A stretch of DNA of 64,000 nt, taken from positions 558,001 to 622,000 of the forward strand of contig CANJKZ010000142.1 in NCBI GenBank assembly GCA_947471745.1. Direction: 5' to 3'. The DNA is from Closterium sp. Naga37s-1 (lineage: Eukaryota > Streptophyta > Zygnematophyceae > Desmidiales > Closteriaceae). This document shows, one piece after another, positions 11,542 to 22,800 of this stretch. Made by a program: the position numbers and the translations under genes. The notes beneath the pieces are model-generated. The model was not told the DNA's origin, did not search any database, and worked only from the letters and a program-made list of their open reading frames with translations. The number at the start of each line of letters is the position of its first letter. The stretch's first letter is position 1.

Positions 11542-13426
11542 CATAAAAGATTGGGACATCCGAGCAACACGACGTTAAACAATACGATAAGAGCAGGCGT
11601 TTTTGACAAAGATTCACTACTTCTACCCGACGGCAGAGAACTTCGACGAATGAGAGGAACCTGCTTCACCTGCCCAGAAGCCGACTTACCGCATCAGCCC
11701 TTCATCTCTCACCACAACCCGAGCGCACCAGCTTACGCACCACTTGAAAAGGTGTACAGCGACATCCTGTACAATCGCGAACCTGGACAAGCGGCATACA
11801 ACTATACCATCACGTTCATCGACGCCGCCACCCGTTATGTCTGGCATCTCAACCTTCCAAGCCGCGACATGGCCCTCGAAGCTTTCATAGCCTGGCTCCC
11901 AGTAGCAGAACGGGAATCGGTAGTTAAGCTGAAGGGTTTTCAGTCTGACGGAGGAGGAGAATACACCTCACAGAGGTTCAAGCAGTACTTGGCAGAGAGA
12001 GGAATCAAGCGGCTCATCTCCCTTCCCTACGCCCATCAACAGCAGGGTGTGGCAGAAAGAATGAACATGACCCTTCAGAACACCATGCGCAAGCTGCTAC
12101 GTGGCATGCGGCTACCCAACCACCAGTGGCCCGAGGCAATGGACCACGCTGTGATGCTGCACAACTTGCTTTCGTCATCATCACTTCCGAACAACGCATC
12201 ACCGCACCTGCTGTGGACAGGGAAACTGGGCAGCACAAAAATGTTACGGAATTTCGGCTGCATGGTACAGTACCGACCCCCAGCTGCACGCGCTGGCCGA
12301 TTCTCACAACGCGCACAGTGGGGGCTACACCTGGGCATCGAAAAGAATTACAACGCGTGGAAGATTTTTGACGTCCACTCAAAGGAAACAGTAGCAGCAC
12401 GTGATGTCATTTTCTACGAGAGACTCACCCTCTCAACGTACCTGTACAACTTGGAGACCTCACGAGATGTCACAGGTGGATTTCGTGGGGACCGAGCCTT
12501 CGCTTCGGCAGAAGATGAAGCTGACCTGGACGAGCAGAACGTGGAAGGAGCCTCGGAAGAAGCCGGACCCCTCCCCTACTGCTCCGTTGACGTGCCAATG
12601 GACGACGAAAACCCACGCGAAAGCATCAACGCCGACGCCTACTACCATTTCGCTGACAACGGTTACGTTACACCTGCACAAGTCAACACCGACGAAGCAG
12701 AACGCGTAGGACCTAATTTCGCACCTGATCCAGAAGCGGGAGACGAAGCAGTTTATCCCGAGGACACTTCACTCCCCCGCTACACACAGAGTGGACTCCA
12801 AATCCTTGGTCTCGTCACCGCAGTTCACGGCGCAGCCATTCCTAAAGAGCCTGCGACAGTTCAACAGGCTCTGGGGGGGGAACATAAGGAAAAATGGCGC
12901 GAAGCCATGGACAAGGAGTTAAAGGCGCTGGAGGAACGCAACACCTGGAAAGTCGTCCCTATTGGCGTAGCACGTAACAAAACAGTACTCACCGGGAAAT
13001 GGGTCTTCCGTGTGAAAACAAAGGCTGACGACACCATCGACAAGTTTAAAGCTCGCTGGGTCGTACGCGGCTTCGATCAAGAGCACGGACGCGACTTCAC
13101 CGAAACGTTCGCCCCAGTCAGCCGACACACTTCACTTCGAATCCTTCTCGCGATCGCCGCCATGAAGAAGAAGAAGCTGCGACAAATCGACGTCGCGAAC
13201 GCATTCCTCTACGCACCTGTTGACGCAGAAATCTTCGTCGAACTACCGCACGGCTCCAACGGTGAGCCTAATCAAGTCTGTCAACTGCTGAAGTCGCTCT
13301 ACGGCATCAAGCAAGCTCCACGGCTATGGCAACAATACCTGCACGCTCGCCTCATTCGCATCGGCTTCAAACAACTACCGCATGATCAGGGCATGTACCG
13401 GCTCACGAAGAACACCGACTACATCC
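11542..13426 (+). pseudogene. Copia A integrase and truncated reverse transcriptase
   Basis: Continues the upstream frame after the TAG. It holds the HKRLGHPS zinc-binding region with CxxC, an integrase core with the three acidic residues visible (YSDIL, FQSDGGGEY, GVAERMN), the C-terminal FGC...LGIEKNYNAWKIFD segment, an acidic linker and the start of reverse transcriptase (GKWVFRVKTK, FKARWVVRGFDQ, QIDVANAFLYA, LLKSLYGIKQAPRLW). Coding ends at 13426, before YVDD; the 33 codons beyond are read-through into the next LTR. Confidence 0.88.
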
Positions 13427-13562
13427 TGTCAAACATTATATGTTTATATTGTGTAGGCTATAGTGGGTTTAGCCTTAGGGGGTACAGCTTTGTTAGGGTT
13501 TCCTACTTGTATCCCCCTCCTACCTAGTTTCATGCATTCTCGTTCTATTCTAGATTCTAACA
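13427..13562 (+). repeat. Short LTR (type B)
   Basis: 136 bp, TGTCAAAC...TTCTAACA, followed by TGGTATCAGAG. It shares the GGGTACA...TTAGGGTTT...TGTATCC core with the other short LTRs here but is a separate family. No target duplication is found: the 5 bp before it (catcc) do not recur after 14793. Confidence 0.8.
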
Positions 13563-13591
13563 TGGTATCAGAGGGCGGCATGTCTGCCGCC
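13563..13591 (+). promoter_or_regulatory. Primer site and post-PBS stem-loop of remnant B
   Basis: TGGTATCAGAG (iMet type) at 13563, then a perfect 7-bp stem, GGCGGCA (13574-13580), loop TGTC, TGCCGCC (13585-13591). Confidence 0.8.
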
Positions 13592-14577
13592 TTCCTGTGT
13601 ATGGGCCCACCACCCGCTTCCGCTGCCGTACTGTCCGCCGCGCGCCCCGTGGTGCGCGGCGGCGAAACCCTAATTTCTGCCCGCCGCGCGCTCGGGGCGC
13701 CTGGCGGTTTTCCCTTCCGTGGCGCCCGTCGTGGTGCCCTTGGGGGGGCCTCCACGGTCCCCTCCCGTCGAAGCGCCCGTCGAGGCGCTCTCGGGGACCC
13801 GCGCGGCCTCCCCTCCCGTCGCCCGTCGAGGCGACCTCGGGGACCCGCGCGGCCTCCCCTCCCGTCGCCCGTCGAGGCGACCTTGGGGGCCCGCGCGGCC
13901 TCCCCACCAGTCGCCCGTCGTGGCGACCACGGGGGGCGCGCGCGGTCCCCTCCCGTCGCTCGTCGAGGCGACTTCGGGGGCCGTGCGCGGCCCTCCCCGT
14001 CGCCCGTCGAGGCGACTTCGGGGGGCCCGCGCGGCGCCCTCCCCGTCGCCCGTCGAGGCGACTTCGGGGGGCCCGCGCGGCACCCTCCCCGTCGCCCGTC
14101 GAGGCGGCTCTGGGGGCTCATCCGCAGCACCTGTAGTCCGGGACGCACTGTCCTGGTAGCTCAGAGAGCCTGCTGCACCTGTTGCCCGTGGGTCCGTTGC
14201 TCCTGCCGCTCGTCGCAGCCGCAGAGCCTGTTACTCCTGTATTCCGGGACGCACTGTCTCGGTAGCCACTGAGAGCCTGCTGCACCAGTCGCCCGTGGGT
14301 CCGTTGCTTCTGCCGCTCGTCGTAGCCGCAGAGCCAGTTACTCCAGTATTCCGGGGCGCTCTGTCTCGGTAGCCACTGTGTCAGCCGCCACTGTGTCAGC
14401 CGCTTTTGTTGCCCGTGTGTCTGCAGCTTCAGTCGTCGCCTCCCATCTTCTCTCCTTTCATAGTCCCTCCTCCTCCTCACTTGCCCTCTGTGATAGCCTC
14501 TAGCTTTGCTGATAATTATGAACTATTGCTATGACTGCTCATTGTGCTGATTACACCCCACTTTGGCTATGGGGGTG
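13563..14577 (+). repeat. Non-coding leader/3' remnant with minisatellites between LTRs B and C
   Basis: Contains about eight imperfect copies of a roughly 40-bp GC-rich unit (cgtcgcccgtcgaggcgac core, about 13776-14110), then two copies of a roughly 99-bp unit (about 14148-14246 and 14247-14345). It ends in a polypurine-type stretch (TATGGGGGTG) abutting LTR C. No gag or pol homology is seen, so this is either a non-autonomous element or the product of a large internal deletion. Confidence 0.7.
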
Positions 14578-14793
14578 TGTCAGAATATGTTGTTTGTGTA
14601 GCCTGCAGTGGGGTACTCTATAGTGAGTACAGCCCCTTAGGGTTTGCTATTTGTATCCTGCTGCTTGCTAGTTCAATCATTCCTTCTCAATTCTGTTCCT
14701 ACACACATTCCTAGCTCGTACTTGGCTCCTCGTTACTAGTCCTACTGTGGCCTAGGCTACTAAGCCTAGGCCGTACTCCTACTACTTCTGACA
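14578..14793 (+). repeat. LTR (type C) at 3' end of the remnant
   Basis: 216 bp, TGTCAGAA...TTCTGACA, preceded by a polypurine tract as expected for a 3' LTR. Its sequence is only loosely alignable with LTR B and it is 80 bp longer, so the two do not come from one insertion. Gypsy-1 coding sequence starts at the next base. Confidence 0.7.
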
Positions 14794-15226
14794 GGATTGC
14801 CCAATACTGATCTACGGGAAAATACAGGGGACAGCAGTGAAGATTTTTATAGACGGAGGAGCATGTCATAGCTTAGTTAATAACGCGACCGCACGGAAAC
14901 TACAACTGGCACTTAGCCACTGCTTACCTGAGATCGTCGCACGCTTAGTTGACGGCACACCGCTGGCCATACGGGAAAACGTGGAGAGGGTGAAGATTCG
15001 CTGTGGGGGAAATTTTGGATTTACACAGGAAATGCTCGCGACGACACTGGATGGGCACGACATTTTACCGGGACGTGATCGGCTGCGACACTACAACCCG
15101 CGAATTGACTGGACGACGGGTACCTGCACCGTGCAAAGTAGTGGTAACTGGGTCGAGCTACCTCGCTGGCAGTCGGCCGAGTCTTCAACAGTCCACGTCA
15201 ACGCCATCACGATGAAACGGGCTGTC
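14794..15226 (+). pseudogene. Gypsy-1 retropepsin segment
   Basis: Encodes a retropepsin-like domain: active-site region KIFIDGGACHSLVN (D-G-G-A in place of D-[ST]-G-A), then VDGTPLAI and a second-half motif LDGHDILPGRD. The domain is interrupted at 15226 by element 3 and resumes at 30744. The gypsy-2 protease on the other strand (55434-55700) is clearly related. Confidence 0.82.
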
Positions 15227-15351
15227 TGTCAGATTTATATGACATAGCTACTGTAGGCTATAGTGGGGTGGCACATATGGGGTACAGTTTTCTAGGGTTT
15301 GCTTTTTGTACCCAACTTTCACTTAGTCATTCCATTCCTCGTTTCTTCTCA
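15227..15351 (+). repeat. 5' LTR of element 3
   Basis: 125 bp, TGTCAGAT...TTCTTCTCA, identical to the copy at 30619-30743. It contains the inverted repeat GGGTACA (15280-15286) / TGTACCC (15307-15313) around CTAGGGTTT. Confidence 0.95.
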
Positions 15352-15380
15352 TGGTATCGAGCAGGTTCCCTAGTGGGAAC
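15352..15380 (+). promoter_or_regulatory. Primer site and post-PBS stem-loop of element 3
   Basis: TGGTATCGAGC at 15352 (iMet type, one base missing), then GTTCCC (15365-15370), loop TAGT, GGGAAC (15375-15380). A second palindromic GGGCCC follows at about 15390. Confidence 0.82.
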
Positions 15381-16331
15381 GATTCCTAGGGCCCACCACC
15401 ACGATTTTTTTTTTTTTTTTTTTTCCTGCCCGAGTCGCGCCGCCCCTACGGCCCTTCGCGCCGCCCTTTCGGCCCGTCGCGCCTGTCGCGCCCGTCGCGC
15501 CCGTCGCGCCCGTCGCGGCCCCGCCACCTACCTGTGCGGCCCCGCCACCTACCTCCGCGGCCCCGCCACCTACCTGTGCGGCCCCGCCACCTACCTTCGC
15601 GGCCCCGCCACCTAACTGTGCGGCCCCGCCACCTACCTCCGCGGCCCCGCCACCTACCTGTGCGGCCCCGCCACCTACCTTCGCGGCCCCGCCACCTACC
15701 TGTGCGGCCCCGCCACCTACCTCCGCGGCCCTGCCACCTACCTGTGCGGCCCCGCCACCTACCTTCGCGGCCCCGCCACCTCACTGTGCGGCCCCGCCAC
15801 CTACCTCCGCGGCCCCGCCACCTACCTGTGTGGCCCCGCCACCTACCTCCGCGGCCCCGCCACTTGCCTGTGCGGCCCCGCCATCTACCAGCGGCCCCGC
15901 CACCTACATGCGGCCCCGCCACCTACTAGCGGCCCCGCCACCTACCTGCGGCCCCGCCACCTACCTTTGCGGCCCCGCCGCCTCCTCTCAGCGGCCCCGC
16001 CGCCTCCTCCCAGCGGCCCCGGACGCCGCCCTCTCAGCGGCCCCGCCGAGCCGCCCAGCAGCCAAGCCGCCCAGCAGCCGAGCCGCCCAGCAGCCGAGCC
16101 GCCCAGCAGCCGAGCCGCCCAGCAGCCGAGCCGCCCAACAGCCGAGCCGCCGAGCCGCCCAGCAGCTGAGCCGCCGAGCCGCCCAGCAGCCGAGCCGCCG
16201 AGCCGCCCAGCAACCGAGCCGCCGAGCCGCCCTACAGCCGAGCCACCCGAGCCGCCCTGTCCGGTAAGAGCAGCGCCCCTTTCACAGCACTGCCCTCACC
16301 CTACTGTTTGCGCTGCTAGTCTACTACTGTC
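15381..16331 (+). repeat. Untranslated leader of element 3 with two minisatellites
   Basis: A T18-20 run near 15405, then about 20 copies of a 21-22-bp unit (gccccgccacctacctgtgcg, 15528 to about 15965), then an AGCAGCCGAGCCGCCC-type repeat (about 16060-16255). It stays open in one frame by virtue of the repeat unit, but I do not regard it as coding. Other copia elements here have leaders of similar length and GC content but unrelated repeat units. Confidence 0.75.
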
Positions 16332-16826
16332 ATGGCTACCCCTAGTGTCCTCGCTTTTGACGCTGAGGGTCGGGCCATTGACTTTGACGTCTGGATAGAT
16401 GACCTGCAGCTTTTCTTACAGTGCGACAGGGCAGACGGCCTCTCCCTCTTTGACCTCACTTCTGGTGCCTCTCCTGCCCCCGCTGCTGCTGCTGACGCCA
16501 CTGTTCGCTCCCAGTGGGCCACGCGCGATGCTGCTGCACGTCTTGCTGTGCGTCGCCACCTACCTACCTCTGAGCGTGCGCACTTTAGCCAGTACAAGAG
16601 TGCTCAGACCTTGTACGACGCTGTAGTTGCGCGCTACTCCTCCCCTGCCACTGCTGCACTTAGCCGCCTCATGCTACCGTACCTCTTCCCTGACCTTGCT
16701 GCCTTTCCCACAGTCGCTGACCTCATTACGCACCTCCGCACTAGTGACACTCGCTACCGCGCTGCGCTTCCTGCAGAGTTCTGCGCCAAGAACCCCCCCC
16801 CATGTACATCACCCTCTACTACATAG
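16332..16826 (+). CDS. Element 3 gag, N-terminal part
   Basis: Starts MATPSVLAFDAEGRAIDFDVW, a copia gag N-terminus shared with elements D, E and F. The helical gag core runs to FCAKNPPP, where a C9 homopolymer (16793-16801) is one base short or long relative to elements E and F. From there the homologous frame continues as the ORF beginning at 16802. The frameshift is either a true lesion, a homopolymer sequencing error, or slippage; the last 8 residues of this ORF are out of frame. Confidence 0.85.
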   Translation: MATPSVLAFDAEGRAIDFDVWIDDLQLFLQCDRADGLSLFDLTSGASPAPAAAADATVRSQWATRDAAARLAVRRHLPTSERAHFSQYKSAQTLYDAVVARYSSPATAALSRLMLPYLFPDLAAFPTVADLITHLRTSDTRYRAALPAEFCAKNPPPCTSPSTT

Positions 16827-19800
16827 TCACCCGGCTCCCTGACTCCCTTCGCGTAGTCAGGGACCACTTCCTCTCTGTTTGCCCCACCACTCTCACCGTT
16901 GACCTCCTCGAGAAGTCCCTCCTAGCAGCAGAGAAGAGCATAGTAGATGTAGGAGCCTCTCGTGGTGACCCTCGCACCCCCATCTTTGAGGGGTGTTCCC
17001 CCTCCCCCCTTTTGCCCTCTGTTGCCTCTGCTGCTGCGGCCGACCTCGTTGGGCTTGAGTCGGTCGGTGCGGCGTCTACCCCTAGCGGGAGACGCCGCCC
17101 TGGCAAGGGCAAGGGGGGCAGGGGCACTGGAGGAGCTAGCGGGGGCGGTGGAGGCGGCGGTGGAGGCGGTGGAGGGGGTGGGGGTGGCGGTGGGGGTGGT
17201 GGCGGGGGTGGAGGTGTCGGTGGTGGCAGTGGAGGCGGAGGCGGCGGCGGCGGTGGCGGTGGGAGCGGAGGTGGCGGCGGTGGAGGAGGAGGCGGCGGAG
17301 GAGGTGGAGCTGGTCGGGGTGGCGCTGCGCAGAGAGTCGGCTCCGGTGGTGGTCAGCGCCAGCAGCAGCAGCAGCAGCGCACTCGTGACATCCCCTCCCC
17401 TCAGCAGCTCCGTGAGTGGTACGCTGCACGCCAGAGGGGTGGGGGTACTGGTCCGTGCACCTACGTCCTCCGCACCGGCGACCGCGCGGGTGAGCAGTGC
17501 GGGGGTGCGCACTCCACCCAGCGCTGCTTTGGCCGCCTGACGGACGCTTGGCGTCACCAGTTCCCTGAGGCCACTGAGATCCCCCGCTGGGGTGAGCTGT
17601 CTAGGGCAGGTGTGGCTGTCTTTGACCTTGACTTTGATGCTATTCTTGCTGCCATGTATACTGTGACTATTAGTGATGAGGGTGACTGTTACCGGTGTTT
17701 TCCGCCCGACCCGGGCATTGAGACTGCTGCTCTAGGTACTGGTGAGGCTGCTGCTCTAGGTGCTAGCGAGGCTGCTGCTCTAGGTGCGTCTGCTCCCTCA
17801 GGTGCTGGTGAGTCTGCTCTCTCAGGTTCTGCGTCGGCCTCGGCCTCCCACACCTTCACCCTTGACTCGGGGGCTTCTCGCTCCTTCTTTCGAGACCGCA
17901 CCACACTCACGCCGCTTGGCCGGCCAGTTGCGGTCTCTCTGGCAGACCCCTCTGGGGGTCCTGTCCTTGCTCACTTCTCCACTGTCCTCCCGTGTCCGGC
18001 GGCCCCCTCTGGCACCCTGTCTGGTCTTTACCTCCCCTCGTTCTCTACGAACTTGGTGAGTGGTGCTGACCTACAGGATGCGGGGGTTCACCAGTTCACT
18101 CCTGGGAGTCAGCGGGTGACCCACTGCACGGACGCTCGGACTGGCCGACACCTGGCCACGTTTACCCGTCGGCCGGGGTCGAGCCTGTACACCCTGACCA
18201 CTGCGTCTCCTCCAGTCACTGCGTCTGGTCAGGTAGCTGCGTCAGGTCAGGTGTTTGCTGCAGCGTCCAGGTCTGGTCCTGAGTCTGCCCCCTGTTCGTG
18301 TCGCCTCCTGTCTCACGAGACTCTCCTCTGGCACCACCGCCTTGGTCACCCCTCCCTGCTTCGTCTCCGAGGCATGGCCTCCCGTGTCCTTGTCTCTGGT
18401 CTTCCCCGGTCCCTCCCTCCCCTTCCTCCGGGGCCTGGCCCTACCTGCGTCCCCTGTGTCGAGGGGCGGCAGCGGGCTGCCCCTCACTCCTCCCAGTTTC
18501 CTCCGACAGAGGCCCCGCTGCAGACGCTTCACATGGACGTGTGGGGCCCGGCCCGCGTCCGTGGACAGGGTCACGAGCGCTACTTCCTGCTGGTGGTTGA
18601 CGACTACTCGCGTTACACCACAGTCTTCCCCTTGCGCAGCAAGGGTGATGTCACTGAGGTGTTGATCGACTGGATCCGCGCAGCTCGTCTCCAGCTCAGG
18701 CAGAGCTTCGGTTCGGACTTTCCTGTTCTGCGTCTGCACTCTGACAGAGGTGGAGAGTTCTCCTCTGGCCTTCTGCGAGCCTACTGTCGAGCACGAGGCA
18801 TCCGCCAGACCTTCACGCTTCCGGACTCTCCACAGCAAAATGGGATTGCTGAGCGCCGCATTGGCATGGTCATGGACGTCGCCCGTACGTCCATGATGCA
18901 TGCGGCTGCCCCCCATTTTCTGTGGCCGTTTGCGGTTCGGTACGCGGCGCATCAGATCAACCTTCACCCTAGGGTCTCCAGACCGGAGACCTCCCCTGCT
19001 TTGCTGTGGACGGGGAAGGTTGGCGATGCGTCTGCGTTCCGTGTCTGGGGATCTCGGGCGTTTGTCCGCGACTTGTCTGCGGACAAGCTGTCCCCTCGTG
19101 CTGCTCCTTGCGTCTTCCTTGGCTTCCCCCCTGACGCGCCAGGGTGGCAGTTCTACCACCCCACCTCTCGCCGTGTTCTGTCCTCCCAGGACGTCACGTT
19201 TGACGAGTCGGTCCCCTACTACCGCCTCTTCCCCTACCGCACTCCGTCCCTCCCCCCACCACCGCTCTTCCTTGTGCCAGGTCCCCCCCCGGTAGACCCC
19301 CTCCCCCCTCAGGGTCCTGCCCCTTCAGGTGTGTCCCAGGTAGACGCAGTCGAGCCTGTCGAGGTTACTGGTGACTCTGGGGGTGCTGAGCGTGTGGGTG
19401 CTACGCCTGGGGGTGCTGAGCCTGAGGGTGCTACTACTGGGGGTGCTGAGCCTGGGGGTGCTGAGCCTGGTGGTGCTACTACTGGAGGTGCTGAGCCTGG
19501 GGGTGCTGAGCCTGGGGGTGCTGAGCCTGGGGGTGCTACGCCTGGAGGTGCTGGGCCTAGGGGTGTGGAGCCTGAGGGAGCTGGGCCTGCTTGTGTGGCG
19601 TCTGGCGGTGCTGAGCCTGGAGGTTCTCCGGGTGCTTCGTCTCGGCGGGAGCCACTCTCTCCACAGGAGCTGCGCGAGTGGTTTGCCCGGCGCTGGAGGC
19701 GTGCTGCTGGAGCTGGAGGTTCTTCGGCTACTGAGGGTGCTGGTGCCGCGGGTCCCGGAGGTGCTCGTACTGGGAGTACTGGAGCTGCTGGGCCTGCGGG

Positions 19801-22800
19801 TACGACTGGAGCTGGAGCTGCTGAGGGTGTTGACGCTGAGGCTACTGCTGTCGGTCCTGGAGGCGGGCCTGCTGGGGGTGCTACTGGTACTGCTGGAGGT
19901 ACTGGAGCTGGAGTTGCTGCTGGCGCTGGTGCTGCCGCTTGGGGTACTGGTGCTGTCCCTGCTGTGTCTGGAGTCGCCGCGCGGCCTCGGCCGTACTTCG
20001 TTCCGCTCCTTAAGCAGGTTCTTGGTCTCCCGCCTTCTACTGGCCCTCCTCCTCCCTTAGAGAGTCCACAGCCTGTCCTGTCACAGTTGCAGTTACAGCC
20101 GGCCTCCCCACTGCCCGCTCCTTCTCCCTACACTGGTCCTACTGGCGGTGGGAGCGGAGGTGGCGGCGGTGGAGGAGGAGGCGGCGGAGGAGGTGGAGCT
20201 GGTCGGGGTGGCGCTGCGCAGAGAGTCGGCTCCGGTGGTGGTCAGCGCCAGCAGCAGCAGCAGCAGCGCACTCGTGACATCCCCTCCCCTCAGCAGCTCC
20301 GTGAGTGGTACGCTGCACGCCAGAGGGGTGGGGGTACTGGTCCGTGCACCTACGTCCTCCGCACCGGCGACCGCGCGGGTGAGCAGTGCGGGGGTGCGCA
20401 CTCCACCCAGCGCTGCTTTGGCCGCCTGACGGACGCTTGGCGTCACCAGTTCCCTGAGGCCACTGAGATCCCCCGCTGGGGTGAGCTGTCTAGGGCAGGT
20501 GTGGCTGTCTTTGACCTTGACTTTGATGCTATTCTTGCTGCCATGTATACTGTGACTATTAGTGATGAGGGTGACTGTTACCGGTGTTTTCCGCCCGACC
20601 CGGGCATTGAGACTGCTGCTCTAGGTACTGGTGAGGCTGCTGCTCTAGGTGCTAGCGAGGCTGCTGCTCTAGGTGCGTCTGCTCCCTCAGGTGCTGGTGA
20701 GTCTGCTCTCTCAGGTTCTGCGTCGGCCTCGGCCTCCCACACCTTCACCCTTGACTCGGGGGCTTCTCGCTCCTTCTTTCGAGACCGCACCACACTCACG
20801 CCGCTTGGCCGGCCAGTTGCGGTCTCTCTGGCAGACCCCTCTGGGGGTCCTGTCCTTGCTCACTTCTCCACTGTCCTCCCGTGTCCGGCGGCCCCCTCTG
20901 GCACCCTGTCTGGTCTTTACCTCCCCTCGTTCTCTACGAACTTGGTGAGTGGTGCTGACCTACAGGATGCGGGGGTTCACCAGTTCACTCCTGGGAGTCA
21001 GCGGGTGACCCACTGCACGGACGCTCGGACTGGCCGACACCTGGCCACGTTTACCCGTCGGCCGGGGTCGAGCCTGTACACCCTGACCACTGCGTCTCCT
21101 CCAGTCACTGCGTCTGGTCAGGTAGCTGCGTCAGGTCAGGTGTTTGCTGCAGCGTCCAGGTCTGGTCCTGAGTCTGCCCCCTGTTCGTGTCGCCTCCTGT
21201 CTCACGAGACTCTCCTCTGGCACCACCGCCTTGGTCACCCCTCCCTGCTTCGTCTCCGAGGCATGGCCTCCCGTGTCCTTGTCTCTGGTCTTCCCCGGTC
21301 CCTCCCTCCCCTTCCTCCGGGGCCTGGCCCTACCTGCGTCCCCTGTGTCGAGGGGCGGCAGCGGGCTGCCCCTCACTCCTCCCAGTTTCCTCCGACAGAG
21401 GCCCCGCTGCAGACGCTTCACATGGACGTGTGGGGCCCGGCCCGCGTCCGTGGACAGGGTCACGAGCGCTACTTCCTGCTGGTGGTTGACGACTACTCGC
21501 GTTACACCACAGTCTTCCCCTTGCGCAGCAAGGGTGATGTCACTGAGGTGTTGATCGACTGGATCCGCGCAGCTCGTCTCCAGCTCAGGCAGAGCTTCGG
21601 TTCGGACTTTCCTGTTCTGCGTCTGCACTCTGACAGAGGTGGAGAGTTCTCCTCTGGCCTTCTGCGAGCCTACTGTCGAGCACGAGGCATCCGCCAGACC
21701 TTCACGCTTCCGGACTCTCCACAGCAAAATGGGATTGCTGAGCGCCGCATTGGCATGGTCATGGACGTCGCCCGTACGTCCATGATGCATGCGGCTGCCC
21801 CCCATTTTCTGTGGCCGTTTGCGGTTCGGTACGCGGCGCATCAGATCAACCTTCACCCTAGGGTCTCCAGACCGGAGACCTCCCCTGCTTTGCTGTGGAC
21901 GGGGAAGGTTGGCGATGCGTCTGCGTTCCGTGTCTGGGGATCTCGGGCGTTTGTCCGCGACTTGTCTGCGGACAAGCTGTCCCCTCGTGCTGCTCCTTGC
22001 GTCTTCCTTGGCTTCCCCCCTGACGCGCCAGGGTGGCAGTTCTACCACCCCACCTCTCGCCGTGTTCTGTCCTCCCAGGACGTCACGTTTGACGAGTCGG
22101 TCCCCTACTACCGCCTCTTCCCCTACCGCACTCCGTCCCTCCCCCCACCACCGCTCTTCCTTGTGCCAGGTCCCCCCCCGGTAGACCCCCTCCCCCCTCA
22201 GGGTCCTGCCCCTTCAGGTGTGTCCCAGGTAGACGCAGTCGAGCCTGTCGAGGTTACTGGTGACTCTGGGGGTGCTGAGCGTGTGGGTGCTACGCCTGGG
22301 GGTGCTGAGCCTGAGGGTGCTACTACTGGGGGTGCTGAGCCTGGGGGTGCTGAGCCTGGTGGTGCTACTACTGGAGGTGCTGAGCCTGGGGGTGCTGAGC
22401 CTGGGGGTGCTGAGCCTGGGGGTGCTACGCCTGGAGGTGCTGGGCCTAGGGGTGTGGAGCCTGAGGGAGCTGGGCCTGCTTGTGTGGCGTCTGGCGGTGC
22501 TGAGCCTGGAGGTTCTCCGGGTGCTTCGTCTCGGCGGGAGCCACTCTCTCCACAGGAGCTGCGCGAGTGGTTTGCCCGGCGCTGGAGGCGTGCTGCTGGA
22601 GCTGGAGGTTCTTCGGCTACTGAGGGTGCTGGTGCCGCGGGTCCCGGAGGTGCTCGTACTGGGAGTACTGGAGCTGCTGGGCCTGCGGGTACGACTGGAG
22701 CTGGAGCTGCTGAGGGTGTTGACGCTGAGGCTACTGCTGTCGGTCCTGGAGGCGGGCCTGCTGGGGGTGCTACTGGTACTGCTGGAGGTACTGGAGCTGG

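Larger units (their letters stand above)
8704..13426 (+). mobile_element. Ty1/copia element A, 3'-truncated
   Basis: Begins with a 449-bp LTR bounded by TGTTGG...CCAACA, then a tRNA-iMet-type primer site and a gag-pol reading frame in copia order (gag, zinc knuckle, protease, integrase, reverse transcriptase). The frame stops being homologous at 13426, where a different LTR (TGTCAAAC) starts. The YVDD box, RNase H and 3' LTR are absent from the window. The element differs from the other copia copies here: longer LTR, lower GC, normal CCHC knuckle. Confidence 0.9.

Noticed and set aside
15528..15965. CRISPR-like array
   Set aside because: Units are contiguous 21-22-bp variants with no unique spacers, in a eukaryotic retrotransposon leader.
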